Origin: JBHHYN01 sp046757565
GTDB taxonomy: Bacteria > Pseudomonadota > Gammaproteobacteria > Eutrophobiales > Eutrophobiaceae
Length of the DNA stretch: 21,271 nucleotides
Direction: 5' to 3'
Assembly (NCBI GenBank): GCA_046757565.1
Contig: JBHHYN010000038.1
Location: 1-21,271, forward strand
This document shows, piece after piece, positions 1 through 7,919 of this stretch. Both the position numbers and the translations under genes were made by a program. Each line of letters begins with the position of its first letter. The first letter of the stretch is position 1. The notes below the pieces were generated by a model. It made no database searches and was not told the DNA's origin. It worked only from the letters and a program-made list of their open reading frames with translations.

Positions 1-142
1 TGACATTTCACGACCCCGAATCTATCATTGCAGGAATTGATTTTCCTATCCCTTGGACGACCCTGGCAAATACGATGTCGAGCGATTTGCCCGGGAGTTG
101 ACCCTGGCAGTTACCCGGTACCTCGGTGTAGAGCGTCAATAG
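1..142 (+). other. Possible 3' tail of a truncated, unrecognised gene
   Basis: A frame open from 41 to the TAG at 140-142 encodes about 33 residues with protein-like composition (it ends ...TRYLGVERQ). Upstream in the same frame there is a stop at 38-40, while another frame reads through bases 3 to about 45 with plausible residues (HDPESIIAGIDFP). A frameshift near 40-50 would join the two. I do not recognise the family. A minus-strand reading frame covering 8-214 looks less natural. This is either the end of a gene cut by the window edge, possibly broken, or chance. Confidence 0.25.
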
Positions 143-568
143 TTCGCGCTTGCCGTACCCGCCTGTTGGTTTGCATACCCGCTTAATAACGACTAAGCGA
201 TTTTCATTACGCAACTGTGCGCTGGATTCCCGTTGTTTTATCAGTAGAGACTTCAGTGAATGGATATCAGTATGTACCCCATCAGTTCAATATGTCGGAT
301 TACTTTACAGTAGTATTTGCAAACGATAATTTTTGTAAGTAACTGTATTTAATGATTAAAATTGAATTGGTATAATATTATTACCTGTTTGCTGGAATAA
401 TTCTGTCGGAATCTTTTACATTTGGGACTTCGGTTACTTCACAAAACTCCATAACTCTTAGTTTTTATTAGTATTTTTAGTTTGGCATGAAGAATGCTTG
501 TTACTCAGAACCTGACCGGAAAATAGTGATCATGCTATCGATCAAAACAGGTGGAAGAGGATAAATCA
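143..568. other. AT-rich intergenic region upstream of the PEP-CTERM gene
   Basis: No convincing coding frame was found here. The stretch from about 235 to 510 is clearly more AT-rich than its surroundings. It contains a perfect TATAAT at 371-376 with only a weak -35 (TTTAAT, 348-353). The better promoter is the -24/-12 type element at 482-499, listed separately. The AT-rich DNA upstream of that element is where an enhancer-binding activator would be expected to sit, but I could not define a repeat that would be its site. Confidence 0.5.
482..499 (+). promoter_or_regulatory. Sigma-54 (RpoN) -24/-12 promoter candidate
   Basis: The sequence TTGGCATGAAGAATGCTT has GG at 484-485 and GC at 496-497, separated by exactly 10 bases. 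This is the invariant spacing of sigma-54 promoters (consensus TGGCAC-N5-TTGCW). Transcription would begin near 509-511, about 60 bases before the ATG at 569. PEP-CTERM genes in exosortase systems are known to be controlled by the PrsK/PrsR two-component system with RpoN, which fits the gene downstream. Confidence 0.6.
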
Positions 569-1378
569 ATGAAATGCTTATCGCGGATTTTTGCATTGGC
601 TCTCCTTGCCAGCATTACAGGTACGGTGTTTGCCGGAAAAATTGTTGTTAATCATGACGAGTGGACATTATCCAACACGGGATTTTCACAATCACCGGAT
701 ACTGCTGTTTTTACTGAAAATATTGCCAGCTTTTTCACCGGTGGTAGTGCCGGTACCTTCCATGCTTATTCAGCCAACTTTGGCCTGGTTCAGTTGAGCC
801 TGCTTAGCACTATGACTGGTGCTGGCCATACCTATACAACCGGCACGGCTATCAGCTTTGATCTCGGGGCCCTGCTTGGTTTTGATGCAATCTTTGTGGC
901 CGGTCCTGCGACAGGCTTGTCTACATCGGTGTTAGTGGACTACGTTAACGCCGGTGGGAATGTCTATCTTGCCGGAGGTACCGGTGGATTTGGCAGTGCT
1001 ACTGCAGAAGCAAATTTCTGGAACGCATTTCTTAACCCCTTTGGTATGGCCTTTTTGCCAACTTTTAATGGTATAGGTGGCAATATCAGTGTTCAACCGT
1101 CACCCCATGAGATCTTCGATGGTGTGAGCACGCTCTTTCAAAACAACGGTAACACTGTTGAACTGGTGGTAAACGACCCCAACGCCTCGGTCTTTTTTAA
1201 CGGCCGTTACGCGGTATATGATGATACGGCCTCAGTTCCGGAACCCGGAATACTCGGTATGTTCACAGCGGGGTTGATGTTGCTGGGATTCAGAAGACGA
1301 CATAAGTGCTGCATCCCAAGGAACCTGACCATCCGGCCCGCGACCCACCCTGGCCCGCCAATGCCACTACCCCGCTGA
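569..1378 (+). CDS. PEP-CTERM sorting-domain protein, secreted
   Basis: This is a surface or extracellular protein expected to be exported by Sec and processed by an exosortase. The ATG at 569 is chosen because GGAAGAGG (553-560) gives a Shine-Dalgarno site 8 bases upstream; the GTG at 551 lies beside that site. From this start the protein is 269 residues. It has a signal peptide ending ...GTVFA at residue 22 and a Gly/Phe/Ser-rich body. One segment (LVDYVNAGGNVYLAGG) resembles the class I glutamine-amidotransferase-like fold. The C-terminal signal is VPEPG at 223-227, a hydrophobic stretch of about 14 residues, then RRR. Unusually, about 25 residues follow the Arg cluster, beginning HKCC, whereas PEP-CTERM proteins normally stop a few residues after it. 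A TGA-to-TGC change at 1307-1309 would explain this. No exosortase gene is in the window. The function of the mature domain is unknown. Confidence 0.85.
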   Translation: MKCLSRIFALALLASITGTVFAGKIVVNHDEWTLSNTGFSQSPDTAVFTENIASFFTGGSAGTFHAYSANFGLVQLSLLSTMTGAGHTYTTGTAISFDLGALLGFDAIFVAGPATGLSTSVLVDYVNAGGNVYLAGGTGGFGSATAEANFWNAFLNPFGMAFLPTFNGIGGNISVQPSPHEIFDGVSTLFQNNGNTVELVVNDPNASVFFNGRYAVYDDTASVPEPGILGMFTAGLMLLGFRRRHKCCIPRNLTIRPATHPGPPMPLPR

Positions 1379-1426
1379 CCTGTCATCCCGTCCCGGACAA
1401 GGTGGACTGGTATCCGGATCGTGTAT

Positions 1427-2410
1427 TTAGATAATCGGCAATTCGTTTATCGTGTAGGTCTGCTCTTCAAACCAAGGCGCCAGCTTGATCAATTTAGGAA
1501 TCAGATCTTCGCTATAAATTTCCCGGCAGATTTCAGCCAATCTTTCCGGCAGATTTCCCAATTCGCCGCTATGACACAGCAGGGAAAGATAGCGGGCATT
1601 GGCGCCATTTGCCAGCGGCATAACATTCGTTCCCCGTAATAGCTCCGGATGACGGATCAGGCAGAGGCCCGTCACGATCGACCAACCGTGTCCTGCTTGT
1701 ACAAATCGCAATAAAGTTTGAGTGCTGTCAAGTTCATACCGCGTAATAAGCTCGATATTCAACCTTCGAGCGATAAGATCGACCAACGTCCCGATTCTGT
1801 TCTGCCGGCAGTAGTGCACAAATGCAACGTTTTGCGCCAGCCATTCCGGCGTTATATCGTGCTCCCGGCTGAACGTCTCAGGGACAATCATTACGAACGG
1901 ATCGCGGAGAATAGGATAGCGACGAAGTTCCGGTTGGTTTTCCAACGGGTCACTCGCAATCAGTATGTCCAGATCGTGATCGAGCAGTGCTTCAATCAAT
2001 GGACCGGAAACGCCCGTTCGAATCGTCAGTTTGGACGCAAACGGCTCGATTCGTTGCATTATCTGTCGACTTGCAACCTCACCGAAAGAATCAATGATAC
2101 CGATATTCAGTTGCAGGATGCCGCCACTCGACGCCAATTGAATATCGGATAACACACGTTGCGTGTCAGCCAGCGTCCGCAGGGCATACTCTTTGAATAT
2201 TTTGCCGATTGCTGTCAGCTTGATTGGCTTGGATCGCCGGATAACCAGTTCTGAAGAAGTCTGCACCTCAAGTTGCTTGATAACCTGAGACACCGCCGAC
2301 TGAGTGATACCCAGGTACTCCGCAGCCTGTGTGAGAGTTTCCGATTTGACTACTGCGGCAAATACCCTCAGCGCGCGAATATCTATTTGCCTTTCGTTCT
2401 TCACGAACAT
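1427..2410 (-). CDS. LysR-family transcriptional regulator
   Basis: This is a DNA-binding regulator of 327 residues, the usual LysR length. The winged helix-turn-helix is at about residues 9-66 (IRALRVFAAVVKSETLTQAA, then ITQSAVSQVIKQLE). It is followed by a periplasmic-binding-protein-like effector domain at about 90-300. The gene lies downstream of and in the same direction as the sarcosine-oxidase operon, but 133 bases separate its start from the last operon gene, so it probably has its own promoter. A TTGACC lies about 30 bases upstream of the start (around 2434-2439). The start at 2410 has no strong ribosome site; the GTG at 2404 is an alternative. LysR proteins often control neighbouring genes, so the operon or the convergent PEP-CTERM gene are possible targets, but nothing in the sequence settles this. 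Confidence 0.9.
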   Translation of the reverse strand: MFVKNERQIDIRALRVFAAVVKSETLTQAAEYLGITQSAVSQVIKQLEVQTSSELVIRRSKPIKLTAIGKIFKEYALRTLADTQRVLSDIQLASSGGILQLNIGIIDSFGEVASRQIMQRIEPFASKLTIRTGVSGPLIEALLDHDLDILIASDPLENQPELRRYPILRDPFVMIVPETFSREHDITPEWLAQNVAFVHYCRQNRIGTLVDLIARRLNIELITRYELDSTQTLLRFVQAGHGWSIVTGLCLIRHPELLRGTNVMPLANGANARYLSLLCHSGELGNLPERLAEICREIYSEDLIPKLIKLAPWFEEQTYTINELPII

Positions 2411-2543
2411 ATCTTAGCATAAAGCGTTTTGGTCAATTGTACTGTATTTGCAGATTGCCTATAAGAGGTATATTCAGGAATACAACGTGGCGGCCGGCCG
2501 ACGAGTGTCCGGCAGGGTATACGGGTTGCGCAGGAGAGCAGGC

Positions 2544-3887
2544 TTAACTCCAGGGGAACGGGCTCTTCGAAACAGGGTGCAGTTTACCTTTTTCAAACCG
2601 TGAAAACCGATAAGGCTCCAAAAGGGATGATCGGTCACCGCAAATTTCCTCAGCAACCAGTTTGCCGACACCCAGCATCTTATAGCCGTGGTTGGAATCG
2701 GCAATCACATAACAGTTTTGCTGAAAAACATCGAACACCGGAAAGCTGTCGGGACTGAAAGCGCCGATGCCTCCGGAAGGTTCCCGCTTGAATCTTGACA
2801 ATGTACCTGCAAAGCGCTGCTGGCAGTGAGCGAGCGCCGATACCCACATGTGCGCAAATTCCGGACCCACGATGAATTCGGTCGACTGAGGACCATACGG
2901 GTCAACCGCGACGTCATCGGGATTCTTCTCAATCTTATACGGTACCGAGCCTCCTTGAATTCCGCCGAAGTGAAAGTCGGGCTTGTAATAGATTCCCCAA
3001 AGACCGTCCGTAATCAGGGAGCCGTCTTCGTCGGAATACAACGGGGCATCGGTATCGACGTGAATCACCGGTGGCATCCTGCCGTCGTTGGCCTTGTGCA
3101 TCGCAGGATCAACGCCCAGTGTTCCCTCCTCCAGACACCAGTAAACCCACATGGGAACATCTGTGACCATTGTTCCGTCGGCCGGGTTCTTGATGCTGAT
3201 GGTATTCGGCAACTCCAGCATTTCCCAAAATCGCTTTATCCACGGTCCGGCGCCGATAACGACGTAGTCGCAATCAATCGAACCCTTGGTGGTCTGTACC
3301 GACTTGATCGCGCTTTTACTGTCTTGAAGCAGCGCAGTCACTTCAACACCGGTCATAATGCGAACGCCTTCTGACTCGGCCTTATCTGCGAGACCGTATA
3401 TGGACTTTGTGTTATTTGCGTAACCGCCGGGCATTTCATGTAAAACCGAAGTAATGTTCCGGGCACGCCAGTCGTCGAAAATTCCCTGCATATATTTCAG
3501 GCAATCTTTCTCGCCCTCAATCAAGGTCGAACGGTAGCCTATAGCGCGTTGCTGTTCATAGATGGACAGAATATCATCATGCATACTTTCGCAGCTGATC
3601 TGCATATAACCCACCGGGTGATAACTGAAGGTCTCCGCATCGCTTTCCCAGACCTCGACGCTGTGAGCCATAAGTTCCTGCATGGCGGGCTGAAAATAGT
3701 TGTTGCGAACAACTCCGCACGCAATTCCCGACGCGCCGGCGCCGATACCGGACTTGTCAAAAACAATGATATCTTCACCGCTTCCTTTGCCCCGACATCT
3801 CAGCTCCACTGCAAGATGATATGCAGTGCTTAGTCCGTGAATTCCCGCGCCAATGATGACGTAAGGTGATTTTGTTGGGAATGCCAT
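2544..3887 (-). CDS. FAD-dependent oxidoreductase, DAO / sarcosine-oxidase-beta-like family
   Basis: This is a flavoprotein of the D-amino-acid/glycine oxidase superfamily (447 residues) that likely oxidises an N-methyl or secondary amine. The N-terminal dinucleotide-binding motif is YVIIGAGIHGLSTAYHLA at 9-26. A GIGAGASGIACGVVRNNY segment aligns with the FAD loop of sarcosine-oxidase beta-type proteins, and the C-terminal flavin segment is IADSNHGYKMLGVGKL. It is the fifth gene of the operon: one base separates the soxG stop from its ATG, and GGAG lies 7 bases before the start. It is distinct from soxB and lacks the TARHDAVAWG motif that carries the covalent FMN there, so it is not a second beta subunit. 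A dimethylglycine- or related-amine dehydrogenase role is plausible from context. The substrate is unknown. Confidence 0.85.
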   Translation of the reverse strand: MAFPTKSPYVIIGAGIHGLSTAYHLAVELRCRGKGSGEDIIVFDKSGIGAGASGIACGVVRNNYFQPAMQELMAHSVEVWESDAETFSYHPVGYMQISCESMHDDILSIYEQQRAIGYRSTLIEGEKDCLKYMQGIFDDWRARNITSVLHEMPGGYANNTKSIYGLADKAESEGVRIMTGVEVTALLQDSKSAIKSVQTTKGSIDCDYVVIGAGPWIKRFWEMLELPNTISIKNPADGTMVTDVPMWVYWCLEEGTLGVDPAMHKANDGRMPPVIHVDTDAPLYSDEDGSLITDGLWGIYYKPDFHFGGIQGGSVPYKIEKNPDDVAVDPYGPQSTEFIVGPEFAHMWVSALAHCQQRFAGTLSRFKREPSGGIGAFSPDSFPVFDVFQQNCYVIADSNHGYKMLGVGKLVAEEICGDRSSLLEPYRFSRFEKGKLHPVSKSPFPWS

Positions 3888-3888
3888 T

Positions 3889-4686
3889 CTATATCTCCAG
3901 GTTTCCGGGTTTGTCGCCCCCGGTGTCAGCCACTACTGAATTGTTGCCCGTTTGAGAGTTTTTCATTCCTGATTCAAGGGACCTGAGAGCCATTATTCCC
4001 ACGGGCATCCCTTGAAATTCCGCCATAGCATCGAGCATCGTGTCCCACAGATACTCCGTTACGCTCACATCGCAGAGGATGAAAAAGCAGGGAGTTGTCC
4101 CCAAATCAACACGGAGAATTAGTGCGTTGACCCGTGCAATCAAGGTCTGTGCAACCTCAAGCTCCGCGAACTTGTGGAGTCGTAAGTCCACAGCGCATAT
4201 TTTTGCGAGGGTCGTGCCGGCATACGTACCGGTCAATGCCAGCCAGCAATGGCTGTCTCTGCGAGGTAACACGTACACCTCCTTTGCCGATTCAAACCTC
4301 CGTCTATCCTGCAACCTGATGGCAAGAGTGGAATCGGGAATCAGACTGTTGAGAATCAGGAACTCTTCCATGGAGAGCCTGGCGATCACGCCGCCATCCT
4401 TCTGGCGAACCGACTGATTCGGGGACTCCGGTACCTGTGCACCTTGTTCCTCGAGCCATCCGGGCGCGCCCGCCCCTTTAAAACCGGTCCTCGGCAGTGT
4501 AGACAAATCGGCGAGCGCGAGGCGGACCGCCTGGCCCGCCTCGTCGCCGGTTCCGGCATATTCGGCCACGGCGATCGTGTCGGCGAACGGTTCGAATCGG
4601 GCTCCGGAATCGAGGTGCTTCCGATACAGCTGGCTCCGGCATGAATATTGAGTGGGCGTTGTTGAATTATACGGTGTGGAAATCAC
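3889..4686 (-). CDS. soxG: Sarcosine oxidase gamma subunit-like protein
   Basis: This corresponds to the small GcvT-N-terminal-like gamma subunit of heterotetrameric sarcosine oxidase, here about 265 residues against roughly 200 in characterised enzymes. The extra length is at the N-terminus and in a polar C-terminal tail. The assignment rests on the YRKHL...FEPFADTIAVAEYAG start, the central LTGTYAGTTLAKICAVDLRLH segment, and the position immediately after soxA. The start is uncertain: a TTG at 4692 would overlap the soxA stop by four bases. The GTG at 4686 is preferred here because AGGA sits 9 bases upstream, whereas it is only 3 bases from the TTG. Neither is ATG, so the subunit may be translationally coupled to soxA. 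Sequence identity in this subunit is generally low across the family, so operon position matters for the call. Confidence 0.8.
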   Translation of the reverse strand: MISTPYNSTTPTQYSCRSQLYRKHLDSGARFEPFADTIAVAEYAGTGDEAGQAVRLALADLSTLPRTGFKGAGAPGWLEEQGAQVPESPNQSVRQKDGGVIARLSMEEFLILNSLIPDSTLAIRLQDRRRFESAKEVYVLPRRDSHCWLALTGTYAGTTLAKICAVDLRLHKFAELEVAQTLIARVNALILRVDLGTTPCFFILCDVSVTEYLWDTMLDAMAEFQGMPVGIMALRSLESGMKNSQTGNNSVVADTGGDKPGNLEI

Positions 4687-4688
4687 GT

Positions 4689-7607
4689 TCAAATATCCTG
4701 GCGCCGGTTTTCCGGGTCGTAGAAGGGGAGATCAACGACGTCGGCCGTGACTCTTGCGCCTGCCGTTGACTTGATGATGATTTGGCTGTCCGTTACGGCT
4801 TTTTCGACGGGCACATAGGCCAGCCCGACGGGCTTGTCGAGCGTCGGCGAATGCTCGCAGGACGTGACACGACCTGCGATTTGTTCTCCGTCCAGCACCA
4901 GATGGCCTTCAGGGGGAACCGGCGCCTGCCGGTCGTCCACAACAAATCCCACGAGCTTTCGCTTCAGCGGCGATTGCCGGAGTTCGTCGATGGTCCGCTT
5001 ACCCACAAAAAACGGCTTTTTTCGGGAAACGGCCCAACCCATTTGTACTTCCAGCGGGTTCGACACGGCGTCGGTGTCCTGTCCGACGATGATATGTTTC
5101 TTCTCCAATCGGAGGACACGCTGAGCTTCGATGCCGAATGGCATGATCTTCTGCTGCATACCGGCGGCCATAAGCGCATCCCAGAGCGCTTCGCCAAAGT
5201 GATGAGGAACGTGGATTTCGTATCCGAGCTCGCCGACGAAACCGACGCGGATCAGACGAGCGGGTATACCGGCAACGGTACCTGCACGAACCCCCATGTA
5301 GGGGAATGAAGCTGCGCTCAGATCCACGTCGTGGCACAGAGTCTCGAGTACAGAGCGCGCTTCCGGTCCGGCGATATTGATACCGCACCAGGCAGAAGAA
5401 ACGTTGTCGATGTCGACGTCGAGACGCCACTGGGAATTCCACTTGACCATATCCTGATAGACGCGGGTAGCGCCGCCTGTGGTGGTTGTGGCGTAGTAGT
5501 GGTGCTCATGTAATCTGCATACGATACCGTCGTCGACTATTACGCCGGACTCGTTCGTAAGCAGTGCGTAGCGCGCGCGGCCGATCGACTGGTTCGCGAA
5601 ATCGGAAGTGTAGATCCTGTTCAGGAATTCGCCGGCGTCGGCGCCCCGCAGTTCTATACCGCCGAGAGTGGAGACGTCGACGAGACCGACGTTGTTACGA
5701 ACGTTTTGTACTTCCTTCCTTATTGCTTCGGCTCTTGCTCCCTTGGGGCCGTAATAGGCCGGCCGGAACCAGTCCCCCACCTGCAGCATTTGGGCGCCTG
5801 CTTCCAGGTGGCGATAGTGTATGTTGCTCCGGCGGGAAGGGTGGAAACCACGTCCGGCGCAGTGAGCGAGCCGTTCGGCCGCAAACGGCGGACGGGCCGT
5901 AGTAACCCCGGTCTGTGCAACGGACTTGCCGGTAGCCTGAGCAACCAGCCGGGCGGTTGGGAAAGCCGAGTGCCGGCCCTGCGAGGGCCCCATTCCGCAT
6001 GTGGAATAGCGCTTGACGAGTTGTACGTGTTCGTAACCGTCGCGGACGGAGTTGATGATATCGGCAATTGTCAAATCTTCGTCGAAGTCCACAAACTCTT
6101 TGCCATCGGGATGCGGGAAAATCGGCCATTCAAAATTCGGCGAGTCGGCGTCATGCCCGTGAATCGGATCGGGAGCCGGTACGGCGTTGGAGCGAAACGC
6201 GTTGCCGGCGATTACCCCCGCCCGCCGGGCGTCTGCAATGACGCAATCCATGTCCCATTTGCCGGATACGGAACCCGCCAGCTGACAGGAATCCGGAAGG
6301 TGCGTCAGTCTGAAACCGGCCGTTTCATCGTCATAGTCGAGCCGCCCTCCGGCCTGGCAGATTAATTGATAGGCCGGCATGTAACCCACGGCCGTGCACA
6401 GCAAGTCGCACTCAATGAATTTACCGTGCCGGGCGCAGACGCCGTCAGATAAGACTTCACGAACATCGACGCCGGATAGATGATCATCTCCTGACTCCGA
6501 TAATGCCTCGTAGACCGCGTGTCCGGTTTTCACCGCAATGTTTCGTGCCATGGCTGATCGAGCCAAATCATCGTATTGAGGATTTTTTCTAAGCTCGACG
6601 ACCTGCTTCACGTCGACGCCGGCATCCAGCAGGTCGAGTGCGACACCATACGCGTCGTTGTTGCCGGCGAGAATCACGGCTGTTCGGCCCGGACGTACGC
6701 CGTAAAGGTGTATCAGACGTTGTGCGGCGCTGCTCATCATGATGCCCGGCAAATCGTTGTTGCGAAACACGGCATGTTGCTCGAGCGCGCCTGTACACAT
6801 GATGGTCGCGCCGGCACGAACCTTGTGCAGTCGCCGGTCCCGGATGACCGGCAGCCAGTTGTCCGCATACCAGCCGTTACACACCGCATCCACCATGACA
6901 TCGATCTTTTCGTTGGCTTCGATACCGGCGACCATTTTGGTGCGCAGTGCGCCGGCACGTCGCCCCTCCGGATCAAGCCGGGAGTAGTTCAGGGAACCAC
7001 CCAATATCGGATTCTCCTCGACCAGCAACACCTCGGCACCGGAATTTGCCGCCTGTAATGCGGCCTCCATACCGGCGGGACCGCCGCCGATCACCGCAAC
7101 GTCGTAAAACCTGTGCTGCTTGTCGTAATAGTCGGGATTACGTTCCTCGTCGAGGACGCCTAATCCGGCTTTCCCGCGTATTATGGGAGCCCACTTTTCC
7201 CAGGCGCCTTTAGGCCGGAAAAAGGATTTGTAATAAAAGCCGACCGGCATGAATCTGGAGAAGCGCTCTACCCAGGCAGCACGATCTCTTTTGAGGCTGC
7301 CGGTGTAATTCTGACCCGTTACTTCAAGCTCGGGGGAAATCGGGTGGCGGTCGGCCGGAACATTGGGATCTCCCGGAAGTTGAACAAGCGAGTTCGCGTC
7401 CTGGCCGGCCATGGTCAGAATACCTCGCGGCCGATGGTATTTGAAGGAACGGCTCAGGAGCCACCGGTCGTTTGCCGCCAGTGCGCTGGCGATACAGTCG
7501 CCGAAACAGCCCTGGACGCGCTCTCCCTCGAACCGAAACGTCATTTTCCGGTTGCGATCCAGCAGCAATCCGTATTGGGCGGGCAGGCGGTTGACGGCAC
7601 TACTCAT
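4689..7607 (-). CDS. soxA: Sarcosine oxidase alpha subunit-like protein
   Basis: This is the large subunit of heterotetrameric sarcosine oxidase (972 residues; the Corynebacterium protein is about 967). In that family it binds NAD and carries the folate-binding domain that takes up the one-carbon unit. Domains in order: a ferredoxin-like domain at about 15-95; a dinucleotide-binding fold with VIGGGPAG at 172-179; a second nucleotide-binding part with AGNNDAYG around 314-321; a cysteine-containing connector with YSTCGMGPSQGR at 534-545; and a GcvT-like aminomethyltransferase domain at about 600-965. The ferredoxin-like domain has only two of the cysteines (C34, C38) needed for a 2Fe-2S cluster, so it is probably cluster-free as in known alpha subunits. 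The connector differs from the usual T-L-G-M-A-T-D-Q-G-K and may mark a subfamily. It overlaps soxD by ATGA at its start and soxG at its end, indicating translational coupling. Confidence 0.93.
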   Translation of the reverse strand: MSSAVNRLPAQYGLLLDRNRKMTFRFEGERVQGCFGDCIASALAANDRWLLSRSFKYHRPRGILTMAGQDANSLVQLPGDPNVPADRHPISPELEVTGQNYTGSLKRDRAAWVERFSRFMPVGFYYKSFFRPKGAWEKWAPIIRGKAGLGVLDEERNPDYYDKQHRFYDVAVIGGGPAGMEAALQAANSGAEVLLVEENPILGGSLNYSRLDPEGRRAGALRTKMVAGIEANEKIDVMVDAVCNGWYADNWLPVIRDRRLHKVRAGATIMCTGALEQHAVFRNNDLPGIMMSSAAQRLIHLYGVRPGRTAVILAGNNDAYGVALDLLDAGVDVKQVVELRKNPQYDDLARSAMARNIAVKTGHAVYEALSESGDDHLSGVDVREVLSDGVCARHGKFIECDLLCTAVGYMPAYQLICQAGGRLDYDDETAGFRLTHLPDSCQLAGSVSGKWDMDCVIADARRAGVIAGNAFRSNAVPAPDPIHGHDADSPNFEWPIFPHPDGKEFVDFDEDLTIADIINSVRDGYEHVQLVKRYSTCGMGPSQGRHSAFPTARLVAQATGKSVAQTGVTTARPPFAAERLAHCAGRGFHPSRRSNIHYRHLEAGAQMLQVGDWFRPAYYGPKGARAEAIRKEVQNVRNNVGLVDVSTLGGIELRGADAGEFLNRIYTSDFANQSIGRARYALLTNESGVIVDDGIVCRLHEHHYYATTTTGGATRVYQDMVKWNSQWRLDVDIDNVSSAWCGINIAGPEARSVLETLCHDVDLSAASFPYMGVRAGTVAGIPARLIRVGFVGELGYEIHVPHHFGEALWDALMAAGMQQKIMPFGIEAQRVLRLEKKHIIVGQDTDAVSNPLEVQMGWAVSRKKPFFVGKRTIDELRQSPLKRKLVGFVVDDRQAPVPPEGHLVLDGEQIAGRVTSCEHSPTLDKPVGLAYVPVEKAVTDSQIIIKSTAGARVTADVVDLPFYDPENRRQDI

Positions 7608-7906
7608 ATCCGATCCGCCTCCGTTGCGTTGATGAGGTCAATACGTTCGTCGAACACTTCATCCGCGGGAAAGGTGCGAACGATCGCGTCGGTAACGGTG
7701 TTGCGTTCCGCGAGAAACCAGTACGAGGTCGGGTTGTGGCACCACCACTCGGTCACAATGCCCGCGTTATTGTCGTGGAAGAAAACATATTCCGCCCACT
7801 GCCGGGATTCGCAGCGGGACGGATCGGGCATGCGGCGGAGTTCGCCGCCGTAGGAAAACTCCGCTATGTTGCGCGGGCCGTTTAATGGACAATTGAGGAT
7901 CTTCAT
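7604..7906 (-). CDS. soxD: Sarcosine oxidase delta subunit-like protein
   Basis: This is the small (100-residue) delta subunit of heterotetrameric sarcosine oxidase, recognised by NCPLNGPRNIAEFSYGGE at the start and WFLAERNTVTDAI near residues 63-75. The characterised delta subunit from Pseudomonas/Stenotrophomonas maltophilia binds zinc through Cys6, Cys9, a His near 59 and a Cys near 63. Here C6 and H57 are present, but the second Cys is N9 and the last is S61, so the canonical zinc site cannot form. Its stop overlaps the soxA start (ATGA), and soxB ends 13 bases upstream. The family assignment is firm; the zinc inference relies on aligning by eye to remembered ligand positions. Confidence 0.9.
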   Translation of the reverse strand: MKILNCPLNGPRNIAEFSYGGELRRMPDPSRCESRQWAEYVFFHDNNAGIVTEWWCHNPTSYWFLAERNTVTDAIVRTFPADEVFDERIDLINATEADRI

Positions 7907-7919
7907 CGGCGGATCTGTA

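Noticed and set aside
1379..1426. CCGGA/TCCGG inverted repeat as a terminator between the PEP-CTERM and LysR genes
   Set aside because: The arms are only 5 bp with a 15-base spacer and no T-run, which is too weak to call.
2826..3374. 182-codon plus-strand frame opposite the DAO flavoenzyme
   Set aside because: It is a shadow of a well-supported flavoprotein gene.
5706..6365. 219-codon plus-strand frame opposite soxA
   Set aside because: It lies wholly within the conserved alpha-subunit gene and has no recognisable protein character.
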